Positions 42,645 through 52,223 of a stretch of DNA of 64,000 bases are shown here, in pieces (the first letter of the stretch is position 1; each line of letters begins with the position of its first letter). A model generated the notes under the pieces. The model was given only the letters and a program-made list of their open reading frames with translations, searched no databases and was not told the origin of the DNA. Origin of the DNA: an uncultured Anaeromusa sp. (lineage in GTDB: Bacteria > Bacillota > Negativicutes > Anaeromusales > Anaeromusaceae). The DNA lies in assembly GCF_963668665.1 (NCBI RefSeq), contig NZ_OY764902.1:1677501-1741500 (forward strand), given 5' to 3'. The position numbers were made by a program, and so were the translations under genes.

Positions 42645-45017
42645 ATGAAGTTTTGCTGGTCGCCAACTAGCTCGATTCGTACGTTAATTGTAAGTATTAT
42701 TGCTGCCCAGATCATTGTTTTTGCAATGCTGATTAGCTGTTTAGCATATTACTGTGGGATGAATGCGGTTCAAGATAATTCGCAGCAAATTTTTTCGATT
42801 GTAAATGATGAGATATCGAAAAATATAACCGCCTATTTAGAAGAGCCTTATCGACTAGAGAAAATACATAAAAATATTATTCGAAATGGACAGATTGATT
42901 TTTCAAATGAGCAACAACGAGATGCATACTTTGTAAGTATGCTGAAAGATTTTCCAAAGGTAACTAATACGTATTTTTCTATGGCGGATGGAAATGAATA
43001 CGGGGCGAGAAAAGAAGATGGCGGAAACATTGTAGTTTGGAATAGCGATCTTGAAAAGAAGACACTTGATTACTACACTTATGAAGAAAAAATCGGGCGA
43101 ATGAATTATATAGAAAGCTTGTTAGATTATGATACACGCCAACGCCCTCCCTTTAAAAAAGGGGCTGAATTGAAAAAACCAGGCTGGACCTCTGTATATG
43201 CTTCTGCTACGGGAAGAGGCCTTGTTGTCACTTCCGTGTACCCGATATATGCCGATGAACACTTGGTAGGGGTATTAGGCAGCTCGCTTTTGTTGAACTG
43301 GATAGATGATTTTTTGAAAGAACTGCAAATCACAGAGCATTCGTCGGTTTATATTGTTGAGCCAACGGGCAAGGTGATTGCTTCTACTAATGATGCCATT
43401 CGACAAAGTAAGTATTGGTATGATGAACTAAAAGAAGAGGATGACCCTCTCTTCTATCAATGCAAGGTGTCAATTCGGGTAAATGGGTTTTTGCTAGAAA
43501 ATATTCATGAAAATCAAAGCTTTAAATTTTATCATAACGGAGAATCGTTTTTGCTTCAGGTTCATGCCGTTGAGGGAGTAAACGGGCTCAATTGGTTAAG
43601 CTTTATCGTTATTCCTGAACGAGATTTAATGTACCAAATGGCTGCTTTTAGTGATAAGTTGCTTGTTATTACGTTGATAGCCTGTTTGCTTGGCAGCGTT
43701 ATTGGTTTTTTTACGGCAGAGTATATTGTTAGGCCCTTGCGAAAAGTAAATCAAAGGACCAGGGAAATTGCGAATGGCGATTTTTCAAGCAGGATAAAGA
43801 TTGCTCGTAATGACGAGGTTGGTGAGCTGGTTCATACCATTAACGAAATGTCTGAGAGTTTAGAACAGTATGTTCGTCGGTTGAATGATGAACGCTTGAG
43901 AATAAAATTGTTAACGTCTGGGTTGGAAAATAGTAATAGTTTTGTCTTGATTTTGAACGAACAACGAACTATCTGGTGGGGCAACAAAGCATTTGAGGCT
44001 TTATCAGGTTATAAAGTTAGTGAACTTTTTGGGAAGAGTGTCTTGATGCTGCTATCGGAAGACAATCTTCCTGAGCTAGTGGAAGAGATTCGAAACTATT
44101 TAATAAATGCCAAAGAGTGGCATGGAGAGGTGCTTGCAAAAAGGAAAAATGGTCGTTCCTATGTTGATGAAATTTCTATTATTCCTATCAGGGATGATGC
44201 CAGTGAAAAGATGCATTATCTCATCGTTGGTCAAGATATAACGGAAAAAGTTAAAGCCAGAGAGGCAATCTTAGAAGCGCAAAAAGCAAAAGTGAAGGCG
44301 GAGCAAGTTTATTTTGTGGGGACAATGGCAGCGGGAATTGCTCACGAAATTAATCAGCCGTTAAACTCTATAAAGGTTGTCTCCAGCGGTTTGCTATATT
44401 TGATTCAACGTGGGGAACAAATTGATGAGAAAGAAGTTATTGACAGTCTGCAAGAGATATCAAATCAGGTAGATCGAATAACAAGCATTATTAAACATCT
44501 TCGATCTTTTGTTAAACGAGGGGAGCGCAAAACAGCTCCTTGTGACATAAATAAGGTAGTTGCGCTGGCGGTGGATTTATTAAAAGAGCGATTGTCTACT
44601 AGTGCTATAAGGGTTGAGCAGAAAATACAGGAAAATATTTCGTTGGTGAATGCCAACATGATTGGCTTGGAAGAAGTCGTTGTTAATGTATTAGTTAATG
44701 CTATCCAAGCGCTAGACACAGTAGATAAAGCTGAAAAAGTAATTTGTATTGAGACGTTTCATCGTGATGCCAACGTCGTGTTGAGGATTAGTGACAATGG
44801 CCCGGGCATTGATGCTTCGATAAAAGAAACCCTCTTTGACTCATTTACGTCAACTAAACAAGGAGACGATAATCTTGGCTTAGGGCTGGCGATAGTAAAT
44901 AATATTATTGCTGCTTATTTAGGAACGATTGAGGTTGCTTCTTCAACTGAGGCAGGAACAACCATCATGATTGCGTTGCCCGCAGTTGAGATGGAAAAAT
45001 TGGAGGAGAAACAATGA
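42645..45017 (+). CDS. Sensor histidine kinase with dCache-like sensor, HAMP and PAS
   Basis: 790 residues. Membrane segments at about 14-38 and 345-368 enclose a large extracytoplasmic Cache-like sensor. HAMP follows (VRPLRKVNQRTREIANGDFS), then PAS (about 430-545), a HisKA domain with H in MAAGIAHEINQPLNSIK and HATPase_c with NVLVNAIQAL, SDNGPGID and LGLGLAIVNNI. NtrB-type kinase core. Overlaps the sigma-54 regulator by 4 bases (ATGA), its obvious partner. The sensor strongly resembles those of the two adenylate cyclases downstream. Confidence 0.94.
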   Translation: MKFCWSPTSSIRTLIVSIIAAQIIVFAMLISCLAYYCGMNAVQDNSQQIFSIVNDEISKNITAYLEEPYRLEKIHKNIIRNGQIDFSNEQQRDAYFVSMLKDFPKVTNTYFSMADGNEYGARKEDGGNIVVWNSDLEKKTLDYYTYEEKIGRMNYIESLLDYDTRQRPPFKKGAELKKPGWTSVYASATGRGLVVTSVYPIYADEHLVGVLGSSLLLNWIDDFLKELQITEHSSVYIVEPTGKVIASTNDAIRQSKYWYDELKEEDDPLFYQCKVSIRVNGFLLENIHENQSFKFYHNGESFLLQVHAVEGVNGLNWLSFIVIPERDLMYQMAAFSDKLLVITLIACLLGSVIGFFTAEYIVRPLRKVNQRTREIANGDFSSRIKIARNDEVGELVHTINEMSESLEQYVRRLNDERLRIKLLTSGLENSNSFVLILNEQRTIWWGNKAFEALSGYKVSELFGKSVLMLLSEDNLPELVEEIRNYLINAKEWHGEVLAKRKNGRSYVDEISIIPIRDDASEKMHYLIVGQDITEKVKAREAILEAQKAKVKAEQVYFVGTMAAGIAHEINQPLNSIKVVSSGLLYLIQRGEQIDEKEVIDSLQEISNQVDRITSIIKHLRSFVKRGERKTAPCDINKVVALAVDLLKERLSTSAIRVEQKIQENISLVNANMIGLEEVVVNVLVNAIQALDTVDKAEKVICIETFHRDANVVLRISDNGPGIDASIKETLFDSFTSTKQGDDNLGLGLAIVNNIIAAYLGTIEVASSTEAGTTIMIALPAVEMEKLEEKQ

Positions 45018-46489
45018 GAATTTTACTGGTGGATGATGAAGAGCGTAGTCGGCAGGCTATGCTTTGGATCTTGAAAAAGCTTAATCACGTCGTGACGGAG
45101 TGTGCTGATGGTGAGGAGGCTTTGCGTGTATATTCGCCGCACGAATATGAAATGGTCTTATCTGATTTGAAAATGCCGGTTCTTTCAGGGATTGAGTTGG
45201 CAATACAAATAAAAAAAATACCGGATAGTTGGAAAACGGATGTGGTGCTATTTACCGGGCATGGTGATATGAAATCGGTAGTAGAAGCGCTGCGGGCGGG
45301 TGTATATGATTATCTTGAAAAACCAGTAAATGTGGAAGAGCTGACGGTAGTTATTGAGCGAGTAGCAGAACACCAGGCACTGCTTAGGGAAAACAAAGTT
45401 TTGACGGAACGTTTTGATGAAGAGGTAGATGCCGCAACAGAGGAAACAAAGCGTGAACTTAGCACGATGAAACGCTTGGTTGCAGAAAGCATTATGGGAA
45501 AAGTAGGCATTTACTCTGAAAAAATGAAAAAAATTATGCAACAAGCGTCACTTTTAAATGGGGAACGTTCTATCCCTGTTTTGATCGAGGGGGAAACTGG
45601 AACAGGCAAGGAAATTGTCGCCAAGATGATTCACTATGGAGTTCAAGAAGATAGCGTCTTTGAAGAAGCGTTTGTAGATATAAATTGCGCTGCCTTAACT
45701 TCCAGTCTTTTTGAAAGTGAATTATTTGGGTATGGAGCCGGTGCTTTTACTGGGAGTTTAGGCCGAGGAGCGAAAGGGAAGTTTGACTTAGCTAATAAAG
45801 GAACGCTATTTTTAGATGAGATTGGTGAATTGCCGCTGGAATTACAAGGAAAACTCTTGCGCGTTCTCCAAGAAAAAGAATTTTTTCGCGTTGGCGGGTT
45901 AAAAAAAATACCAACCGATGTACGCATTATTTGTGCGACCAATGTTCCGCTTGAAAAAAGTGTTGCCGATGGTAAATTCCGCAAGGATTTATACTATCGA
46001 TTGAAAGTAGCTCATATTTCGATGCCGCCGCTTCGGGAACGGACGGAGGAAATTGTTCCGCTGGCCAATATGTTTTTGCAGCAATATTCAAAGCAAAAGA
46101 AAAAGGAATTTATAAGGGTTGCCGCTCAAACAGAAAGCCTATTAGAAGCCTACTCATGGCCGGGTAATATTCGTGAGCTTCAAAATTTAATCGAATATGC
46201 AACATTTGCGTATAATGATCAAGAATTACTTCCCTCCCATGTAGACGGTTTTATTCAGTTGCATGAGAGCAGACCTCAAAAGATCGAGGAAGGAAGCGTT
46301 GCGTCAAAGCAAACCTTCTTGGAACTTCCTTTTCCGCAAAATGGATATAACCTAAAGGATTATACGGAAGATATTATTTTGCAAGTCTTAAGTCTGTTTG
46401 ACCAAAATCAATCGAAAACAGCACAATACTTAGGAATTTCACGCCGGGCGTTATCGTATCGTTTAGAAGAAATGAGAAACAGAAAATAA
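45014..46489 (+). CDS. NtrC-type sigma-54-dependent response regulator
   Basis: 491 residues. Receiver with DDEE (7-10), phosphoacceptor in MVLSDLKMPVLSG (about D53) and LEKPVN; AAA+ domain with Walker A GETGTGKE, the sigma-54 contact loop GAFTGS and Walker B TLFLDEIGELP; arginine-finger region LYYRLKV; C-terminal Fis-type helix-turn-helix NQSKTAQYLGISRRALSYRL. Activates sigma-54 promoters; the best candidate in the window is at 54553-54568. Confidence 0.96.
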   Translation: MRILLVDDEERSRQAMLWILKKLNHVVTECADGEEALRVYSPHEYEMVLSDLKMPVLSGIELAIQIKKIPDSWKTDVVLFTGHGDMKSVVEALRAGVYDYLEKPVNVEELTVVIERVAEHQALLRENKVLTERFDEEVDAATEETKRELSTMKRLVAESIMGKVGIYSEKMKKIMQQASLLNGERSIPVLIEGETGTGKEIVAKMIHYGVQEDSVFEEAFVDINCAALTSSLFESELFGYGAGAFTGSLGRGAKGKFDLANKGTLFLDEIGELPLELQGKLLRVLQEKEFFRVGGLKKIPTDVRIICATNVPLEKSVADGKFRKDLYYRLKVAHISMPPLRERTEEIVPLANMFLQQYSKQKKKEFIRVAAQTESLLEAYSWPGNIRELQNLIEYATFAYNDQELLPSHVDGFIQLHESRPQKIEEGSVASKQTFLELPFPQNGYNLKDYTEDIILQVLSLFDQNQSKTAQYLGISRRALSYRLEEMRNRK

Positions 46490-46657
46490 ATTTGAAAAAT
46501 AGCAGGCTATTAGCATAAATGTGCTTAGCTGGCAAAGACAGGAAGGAATATACGGGCATTTGAAAGAAATATACAAAAATGGAAATTAACGTATTGCGCC
46601 TTCGAAAATAGAATTTAAGTGCTAATGTCCGCAAACTGGAACCAATGGAGGTTAGAG

Positions 46658-48808
46658 ATGAAAGTCACTATAGCTGACTCTATAAAAAAAAGCTCCCTTC
46701 ATCGGTTGCTTGCAGTGGCGTTTGTCGGAGAAATTTTGTTATTTGCGGTGTTAGCCGCATTTCTTTCTTATACGAGCGGTCTTAAAACCACAACAGAAAA
46801 TGCTCGTCAAATTGCGAGTGTAGCTAGTGATGATGTTACCAAAATGGTGTTGGATTACGTGGCAGAACCCTATCAGCTGGAACAGATTAATCGACATATG
46901 ATTTTGAACAAGGAATTGAACTATTCAGATCAAGCGCAAAGGGATAGATACTTTGTTGAAATACTTAAAGCTTTTCCACAGGTAACTAACACGGCGCTTG
47001 TGTTGGCTAACGGTAATGAGTATGGCGTTCGCCGGGAAGATAACGGCAGTTTTCTTGTTTGGAGCGGTGATCAAGAGCGGCAGGTTCTTGATTATTTCAG
47101 GTATGACGAGACACTCGGACGGACTGAATATGTAAAAAGTTTGACCAATTATAATCCCATAAAGCGACCATCGTATTTAAAAGCGACTTCGATGCGGAAC
47201 CCAGGCTGGACAGATGTGTATTATTCTGCCACTGGGAGGGGATTAGTAATTACTAAAATTTGCCCGCTGTATATCGGGAATGAAGAGCTGCTTGGAGTTC
47301 ATAGTTGCTCTATATTGTTAAATAAGTTTAATGGCTTTTTGCAATCATTAATGCTGACGGAAAATGCCGTAGCTTTTATTGTCTCAAATAGTGACGAGGT
47401 TATAGCTTCTTCTGATAAAAAGGGAAATTCAGTGAGGAAAGCAACCGTACTGACTCGCGTGAATGAGTATCCTTTGCTGGAACAAGGGTTAAAAACGCTA
47501 AAAGAAAGAGAGTCAGTAGAACCTAAGACTAACGGAGCAGAAGATATATCGTTTTCTTTTGCCGGAGAAAAATTTTATATGCACATGGCTCCGATTACAG
47601 GGGCTCATGGATTGCAATGGACCAACGTGGTTATTATACCGGAAAATGACTTGCTCTATCCGCTATATGCGTTACTGAAGAAGGTAATAGGGAGTACGGT
47701 AATTGCCTGTGTGCTGGCGTTGGTTGCTGGCTTGCTGGCTGCGCGCTATATTGTTAGGCCGATCGTCAAGGTTGAGGAAGCAGCTAAAAAAATAACCGAA
47801 GGCGATTTTTCCAGTAAAATTAAGGTGAAGTATCATGACGAAATAGGCGAACTGTCTAATGCTGTAAACATGATGTCTGAAAAATTGAAGTGTCAATTAG
47901 AGCTAAAACGAAAAGCGACGAGTGTAGAAAAGAAGCTGAGAGAACACGGCGCGGCAATGCATCAGGTTATAGGCAGGTTTGTGCCGTATGGATTTCTTGA
48001 TTTGCTTGATAAAAATAATATTTCAGAAATCGTACCAGGTGATCGTATCGAGAAAGAAATTACTGTTTTATTTACGGACATTCGCTCTTTTACAAAAATT
48101 TCCGAAGGAATGAGCAGTGTGGAACTTTTTGAATTCGTAAATCGATACCTTGATTTGGCGGTAGATGTGATTACCCAAAACAATGGCTTTGTGGATAAAT
48201 TTATTGGTGATGCAATAATGGCGTTGTTTCCTGGCGGTAGTGAAGATGCATTGCAGGCCATTGTTGGAATTCGTCAAGAAATACTGCGACGGGGGTTGCT
48301 TTATAAGGGAGAGCCGTTAAAAATTGGGGCGGGCATTCATTTCGGTAATGTTATGCTGGGTACGGTGGGGACATATACGCGTATGGATACTACGGTATTA
48401 GGCGATTCTGTTAATTTAGCCTCGCGGATTGAGAGCGCAACTAAAGTATACGGGATTGATGTTTTAATTTCGGAACCGGCGTATTACCAGTTGAAAAATC
48501 CTGGGAATTTTTATATCAGGGAGATTGATACGGTAAAAGTTAAGGGCAAGAGCCGCCCCATCAAATTGTACGAAGTATTTGATTGTGATTCTGAAGAACT
48601 AAAGCTATGCAAAAAAAAGATAGAAGTCTTGTTTAAAGAAGGATTGCAGTTGTATAAGGAAGGCGTGTTTGAACAGGCGGAGGAAATTTTTAGGCAATGC
48701 CAGGAACAGTGTCCTGAAGATCAATTGCTGACGGTATATGTTAAACGGTGCGGAACGATGAGGCGAGTTCCGCCGGGCCCTGACTGGCAAGGAATCAGTG
48801 GGATTTAA
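46658..48808 (+). CDS. Class III adenylate cyclase with dCache-like sensor and HAMP (first copy)
   Basis: 716 residues. Two membrane segments (about 17-38 and 340-362) around a sensor region, HAMP (IVRPIVKVEEAAKKITEGDF), then the cyclase domain (about 435-640). First metal Asp in VLFTDIRSFT, second in DKFIGDAIMALF with the substrate Lys; Thr in TTVLGDSVN and the transition-state N and R in NLASRIE. The Lys/Thr pair is typical of ATP-specific class IIIb cyclases. A short helical TPR-like tail ends in RVPPGPDWQGISGI. GGAGG selects ATG 46658 rather than upstream in-frame starts. Confidence 0.93.
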   Translation: MKVTIADSIKKSSLHRLLAVAFVGEILLFAVLAAFLSYTSGLKTTTENARQIASVASDDVTKMVLDYVAEPYQLEQINRHMILNKELNYSDQAQRDRYFVEILKAFPQVTNTALVLANGNEYGVRREDNGSFLVWSGDQERQVLDYFRYDETLGRTEYVKSLTNYNPIKRPSYLKATSMRNPGWTDVYYSATGRGLVITKICPLYIGNEELLGVHSCSILLNKFNGFLQSLMLTENAVAFIVSNSDEVIASSDKKGNSVRKATVLTRVNEYPLLEQGLKTLKERESVEPKTNGAEDISFSFAGEKFYMHMAPITGAHGLQWTNVVIIPENDLLYPLYALLKKVIGSTVIACVLALVAGLLAARYIVRPIVKVEEAAKKITEGDFSSKIKVKYHDEIGELSNAVNMMSEKLKCQLELKRKATSVEKKLREHGAAMHQVIGRFVPYGFLDLLDKNNISEIVPGDRIEKEITVLFTDIRSFTKISEGMSSVELFEFVNRYLDLAVDVITQNNGFVDKFIGDAIMALFPGGSEDALQAIVGIRQEILRRGLLYKGEPLKIGAGIHFGNVMLGTVGTYTRMDTTVLGDSVNLASRIESATKVYGIDVLISEPAYYQLKNPGNFYIREIDTVKVKGKSRPIKLYEVFDCDSEELKLCKKKIEVLFKEGLQLYKEGVFEQAEEIFRQCQEQCPEDQLLTVYVKRCGTMRRVPPGPDWQGISGI

Positions 48809-48827
48809 ATACAAGGAGGTTTATAAG

Positions 48828-49289
48828 TTGAGAACAAAACATATTATTGAGATCTTGCGTAAAATATCATTTTTCGAAGGCTTAGATGATAGGACGCTGG
48901 AATTCATTGCCTCGGTTGGTGAAGGGGTAAATGTTAAAGCTGGTGATGTTTTATTTCAAGAAGGCGCAGCAGGTGATAGCGTATACCTGATTATTAAAGG
49001 TAAGATCGAGGTATATAAAACCGACCAAGATGGTTATCGTTCCGTTTTGGCAACATTGGGTACAGCCGATATTCTGGGAGAAATGGCTTTGCTTGATGAA
49101 AGTCCGCGCTCGGCTTCGGCTCAGGCAGTAGAAGATAGTATATTAATTTCATTAAAAAGAATGGAGTTTCAACTTTTTTTACAAAGTAATTTTGCGGTGG
49201 TCCTAAAGTTGTTAAGCACGTTGAGCCGTAAATTGCGTGATGTTAATGATAAGTTGACGGAGCGAAACCGCAGAGGCTATTTTCCCTGA
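48828..49289 (+). CDS. Stand-alone cyclic-nucleotide-binding protein
   Basis: 153 residues: one CRP/cNMP-type beta-roll and C-helix, without helix-turn-helix DNA-binding domain. The phosphate-binding cassette ILGEMALLDESPRSASAQAV keeps the Glu and Arg that bind cyclic nucleotides. AAGGAGG precedes TTG 48828 with 8-base spacing; the frame extends to GTG 48798 inside the cyclase gene. Lying directly after an adenylate cyclase, it probably is a cAMP receptor that acts on a protein partner. Confidence 0.9.
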   Translation: MRTKHIIEILRKISFFEGLDDRTLEFIASVGEGVNVKAGDVLFQEGAAGDSVYLIIKGKIEVYKTDQDGYRSVLATLGTADILGEMALLDESPRSASAQAVEDSILISLKRMEFQLFLQSNFAVVLKLLSTLSRKLRDVNDKLTERNRRGYFP

Positions 49290-49335
49290 ACAAGAAGTGT
49301 CGCCTAGGAAGATAATTTATGGAGGAATGATGAAA

Positions 49336-49740
49336 ATGGCATTTATGGAATGGTGCGATAAGTATATGCTGGGGCTTAAAGAGGTAGATGAACAACATGA
49401 ACAGCTCTTTAACATAGTCAATCAACTGCATCAAGCGGTGGTTGAGGGGGCGGATCAGAGTGTAGTTGGCGCAATTTTAGACGATTTGATTGAGTATACG
49501 GTAGAACATTTTGAAACAGAAGAACGTTTGTTTTTGGCCCAGGAGTATCCGCGATATGAAGAGCATAAAAAAGAACATGATCTTTTAACGCAACAAGCCC
49601 TGGAGATACAGGAGAAATTTCGAGCAAAAGAGATTACGGTAACGTTTGAGTTGTTAGATTTTTTGAGTGACTGGTTAAAAAACCACACCACGGATTCTGA
49701 CTTAAAATACGCGCAATTCTCAACGATTAGCAAGGGCTAG
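49336..49740 (+). CDS. Bacteriohemerythrin
   Basis: About 134 residues, single domain. All seven di-iron ligands can be placed: H in VDEQHEQL, H and E in VEHFETEE, two H in EEHKKEH, and H and D in NHTTDSD. Binds oxygen (or senses it, or NO). GGAGG at 49321; ATG 49336 gives the usual MAF-EW start, and ATGs at 49327 and 49330 are alternatives. Sits in the middle of the cAMP gene set. Confidence 0.93.
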   Translation: MAFMEWCDKYMLGLKEVDEQHEQLFNIVNQLHQAVVEGADQSVVGAILDDLIEYTVEHFETEERLFLAQEYPRYEEHKKEHDLLTQQALEIQEKFRAKEITVTFELLDFLSDWLKNHTTDSDLKYAQFSTISKG

Positions 49741-49773
49741 ATAAAATAGTTGTCTTCATTAGGGAGGCTTGTA

Positions 49774-50658
49774 ATGGAATGTAAAGTGAAAATTTGGGGT
49801 TCGCGTGGTTCGCGCGCTGTGCCAGGTCGGGATACGTTGGTATATGGCGGTAATACTGCTTGCGTAGAAGTGCGTTTCGGTCAGCATCAGATGATCATTG
49901 ATGCTGGCAGCGGTATTTGTGAACTTATGAAAGATATATCTTTTCTGGGACAAGCCAAAAAGGCAGACTTGTTTATTTCCCATATGCACTGGGATCATAT
50001 CTTAGGGTTGCCCTTTTTCAAGCCTTTGTACCAAAGTGATAATGTTTTTTGCATTCATGGTGTCAATGGCCGGTCCTATGATTTTGAAAGCGCCTTGCGC
50101 AACGTGATGCGGGACCCAAACTTTCCGATTAGTTTCGATGATTTAAAAAGTCGGAATATCATTAAGACGCATGAGCCGGGTGCGTCGTTTAATTTGCAAG
50201 ATGTATGGAAGGAAGTAACCGAAGGAGCATATCGGACTCCGGATATTCGAGTAGATACAATGCCGAATCAGCATCCTAACGGAGGAAGTTTTTACAAGTT
50301 TTCCTGTGACGGGCGTACGGTTTGTTATGCATCCGATACGGAATGCGCCCCGGAGAAACCGGAATTTATTGATTCGCTGGTACGGTTTGTTCAAGGGGTT
50401 GATTTGCTAATTATGGACGCTAATTATACTCGTGATGAATACGAAGGTCGTGTGGGCGGATTTTCCAAAAAAGGCTGGGGCCATGCGTGTTGGGAAGACT
50501 GCGTGATGGTGGCTCAAAGAGCGGATGTGAAAAAACTGTGCCTTTTTCATCATGATGCCGCCCGGACAGATCGGGAGCAGGCCTTGATTGAAAAAGCCGC
50601 ACAATTGAAGTTTGGGGCGACAATCGCCGCCAGGGAAGGGCTGGAACTGGTATTGTGA
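49774..50658 (+). CDS. Metallo-beta-lactamase-fold hydrolase
   Basis: 294 residues. Zinc motif HMHWDH (about 75-80), later metal-binding segments NQHPNG, ASDTEC and the final FHHD. N-terminus VKIWGSRGSRAVPG resembles the family of small MBL phosphodiesterases. The reaction is unknown. In this setting, hydrolysis of a cyclic nucleotide is a reasonable but untested idea. AGGGAGG precedes ATG 49774. Overlaps the next gene by 4 bases (GTGA). Confidence 0.88.
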   Translation: MECKVKIWGSRGSRAVPGRDTLVYGGNTACVEVRFGQHQMIIDAGSGICELMKDISFLGQAKKADLFISHMHWDHILGLPFFKPLYQSDNVFCIHGVNGRSYDFESALRNVMRDPNFPISFDDLKSRNIIKTHEPGASFNLQDVWKEVTEGAYRTPDIRVDTMPNQHPNGGSFYKFSCDGRTVCYASDTECAPEKPEFIDSLVRFVQGVDLLIMDANYTRDEYEGRVGGFSKKGWGHACWEDCVMVAQRADVKKLCLFHHDAARTDREQALIEKAAQLKFGATIAAREGLELVL

Positions 50659-52190
50659 GTGTTTATTCGCCGGGAGTAGTTGCTGCGGTGCGCGAACTAC
50701 TGGATATAGGAATTGCTCTTTCCGCCGAAAAAAACTACAAAATACTGCTGGAACGTATTTTGAGTGAATCTCGCCGAATTACTGCTTGTGATGCCGGTAC
50801 ACTATATCTAGTAAAGTCGGGAAAACTAAGCTTTGAAATCATCCAAAATGATACGTTGAATATTCACCAGGGAGGGCAAGGAGAACCGATTGAGTTGCCT
50901 CCCGTTGATATTGCGGAAACGGCTGCAGCCGGTTTTTGCGCTTTGCATAATACGGTGATTAATATTCCTGATGTTTATAAACCTGAAATTAGTGGTATTG
51001 ATTTTACGGGTCCGCGACGCTATGATGCGCTTACTGGGTACCATACCATTTCTATGATGGTGATTCCGCTGGAGAACCATGAGGGAGCCATTATCGGGGT
51101 TTTACAGTTGCTAAATGCTCAGGACGAAGAAGGGGCCGTGATTCCGTTTGCTGCGTATTTGGAACCGGTAGTTCGTGCAATAGCCTCTCAAGCTGCAGTT
51201 GCGATAAGCAATATGCGTTATGTCGAAGAAATTGACAACATGCTGCAGTCTTTTGTGAGGGTTATTTCGATTGCGATTGATGAACGTAGTTCTTACAATG
51301 CCAACCATACTCGCAACATGGCCACGCTTACGGGTAAGTTTGCAAATTACATTAAAACACAACAAGACAAAGCGTTGGCTTTGGAATTATCCGATAAAGA
51401 TGTAGAACAGTTAATTATGGCTGCTTGGCTCCATGATATTGGCAAGATTGCAGTGCCGCTTAGTATCATGGATAAGCCAAGCCGCTTGGGGCAACGGTAT
51501 GAATTGGTGAAAAACAGGCTGTTTGCAATTTGCGAACAGCGTAAAGTGAAAGCTATTAAAGAGATGCTACAGCAAGAAAAACCGTTGAGAACAAAAGATA
51601 GTATTGTTGATTTATGGGACCGTGTAGCCGCGATTCAAAAAGAGATGGATCATATCAACGAATTTGTTGATAGGGTGAATGGTCCGAATTGTTTTATTGA
51701 CGACCCAATTCGGGAGGAAATTCGTGAAATAGCGGACCGTACCTGGTTGGGGACGTCGGGGTTTGAAGAAAATTGGCTACTGCCGGAAGAGGTAGAAGCC
51801 TTGCAAGTTCCTCGTGGAACCTTGACTGACTTGGAACGGCGAGTCATGGAGAACCATGTAGGGATTGCTCAAAGAATGCTGGAGCAAATCCCGTTTGGCG
51901 AGAAATATGTAAAGGTTCCTGAGTGGGCATGCGCTCATCATGAATTCCTTGATGGCAGCGGTTATCCTCAAAATTTGCACGCAGATGAACTACCCTTGCC
52001 GGTAAGGATTTTAACAATTATGGACATTTATGATGCACTGACTGCTCAAGACAGGCCATACAAGAAAGCGCTGCCTAAGGAAAGGGCTTTTGCTATTATG
52101 GAAGAAATGGCGAATGCTGAAAAACTAGATGGTGAATTACTTCGCTTATTTAAACAGAGCCGAATCTGGGAAGAAAAGCAATACGTATGA
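50655..52190 (+). CDS. GAF-HD-GYP phosphodiesterase
   Basis: 511 residues from GTG 50655. GAF domain about 15-190, short linker helix, then a split HD-GYP region: AAWLHDIGKIAVPLSIMDKP (about 255-275) and AHHEFLDGSGYPQNL (about 420). The spacing between HD and GYP is longer than in the other HD-GYP protein of the window because of an inserted helical stretch (about 285-385). Family activity is c-di-GMP hydrolysis; GAF could bind a cyclic nucleotide. Confidence 0.92.
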   Translation: MSVYSPGVVAAVRELLDIGIALSAEKNYKILLERILSESRRITACDAGTLYLVKSGKLSFEIIQNDTLNIHQGGQGEPIELPPVDIAETAAAGFCALHNTVINIPDVYKPEISGIDFTGPRRYDALTGYHTISMMVIPLENHEGAIIGVLQLLNAQDEEGAVIPFAAYLEPVVRAIASQAAVAISNMRYVEEIDNMLQSFVRVISIAIDERSSYNANHTRNMATLTGKFANYIKTQQDKALALELSDKDVEQLIMAAWLHDIGKIAVPLSIMDKPSRLGQRYELVKNRLFAICEQRKVKAIKEMLQQEKPLRTKDSIVDLWDRVAAIQKEMDHINEFVDRVNGPNCFIDDPIREEIREIADRTWLGTSGFEENWLLPEEVEALQVPRGTLTDLERRVMENHVGIAQRMLEQIPFGEKYVKVPEWACAHHEFLDGSGYPQNLHADELPLPVRILTIMDIYDALTAQDRPYKKALPKERAFAIMEEMANAEKLDGELLRLFKQSRIWEEKQYV

Positions 52191-52223
52191 CTAAGTAAAA
52201 ACGCTATTATAATGGAGGGCTTC

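Noticed and set aside
46490-46657. Sigma-54 promoter before the first cyclase
   Set aside because: CTGGCA occurs but the GC at the -12 position with 10-base spacing is missing.
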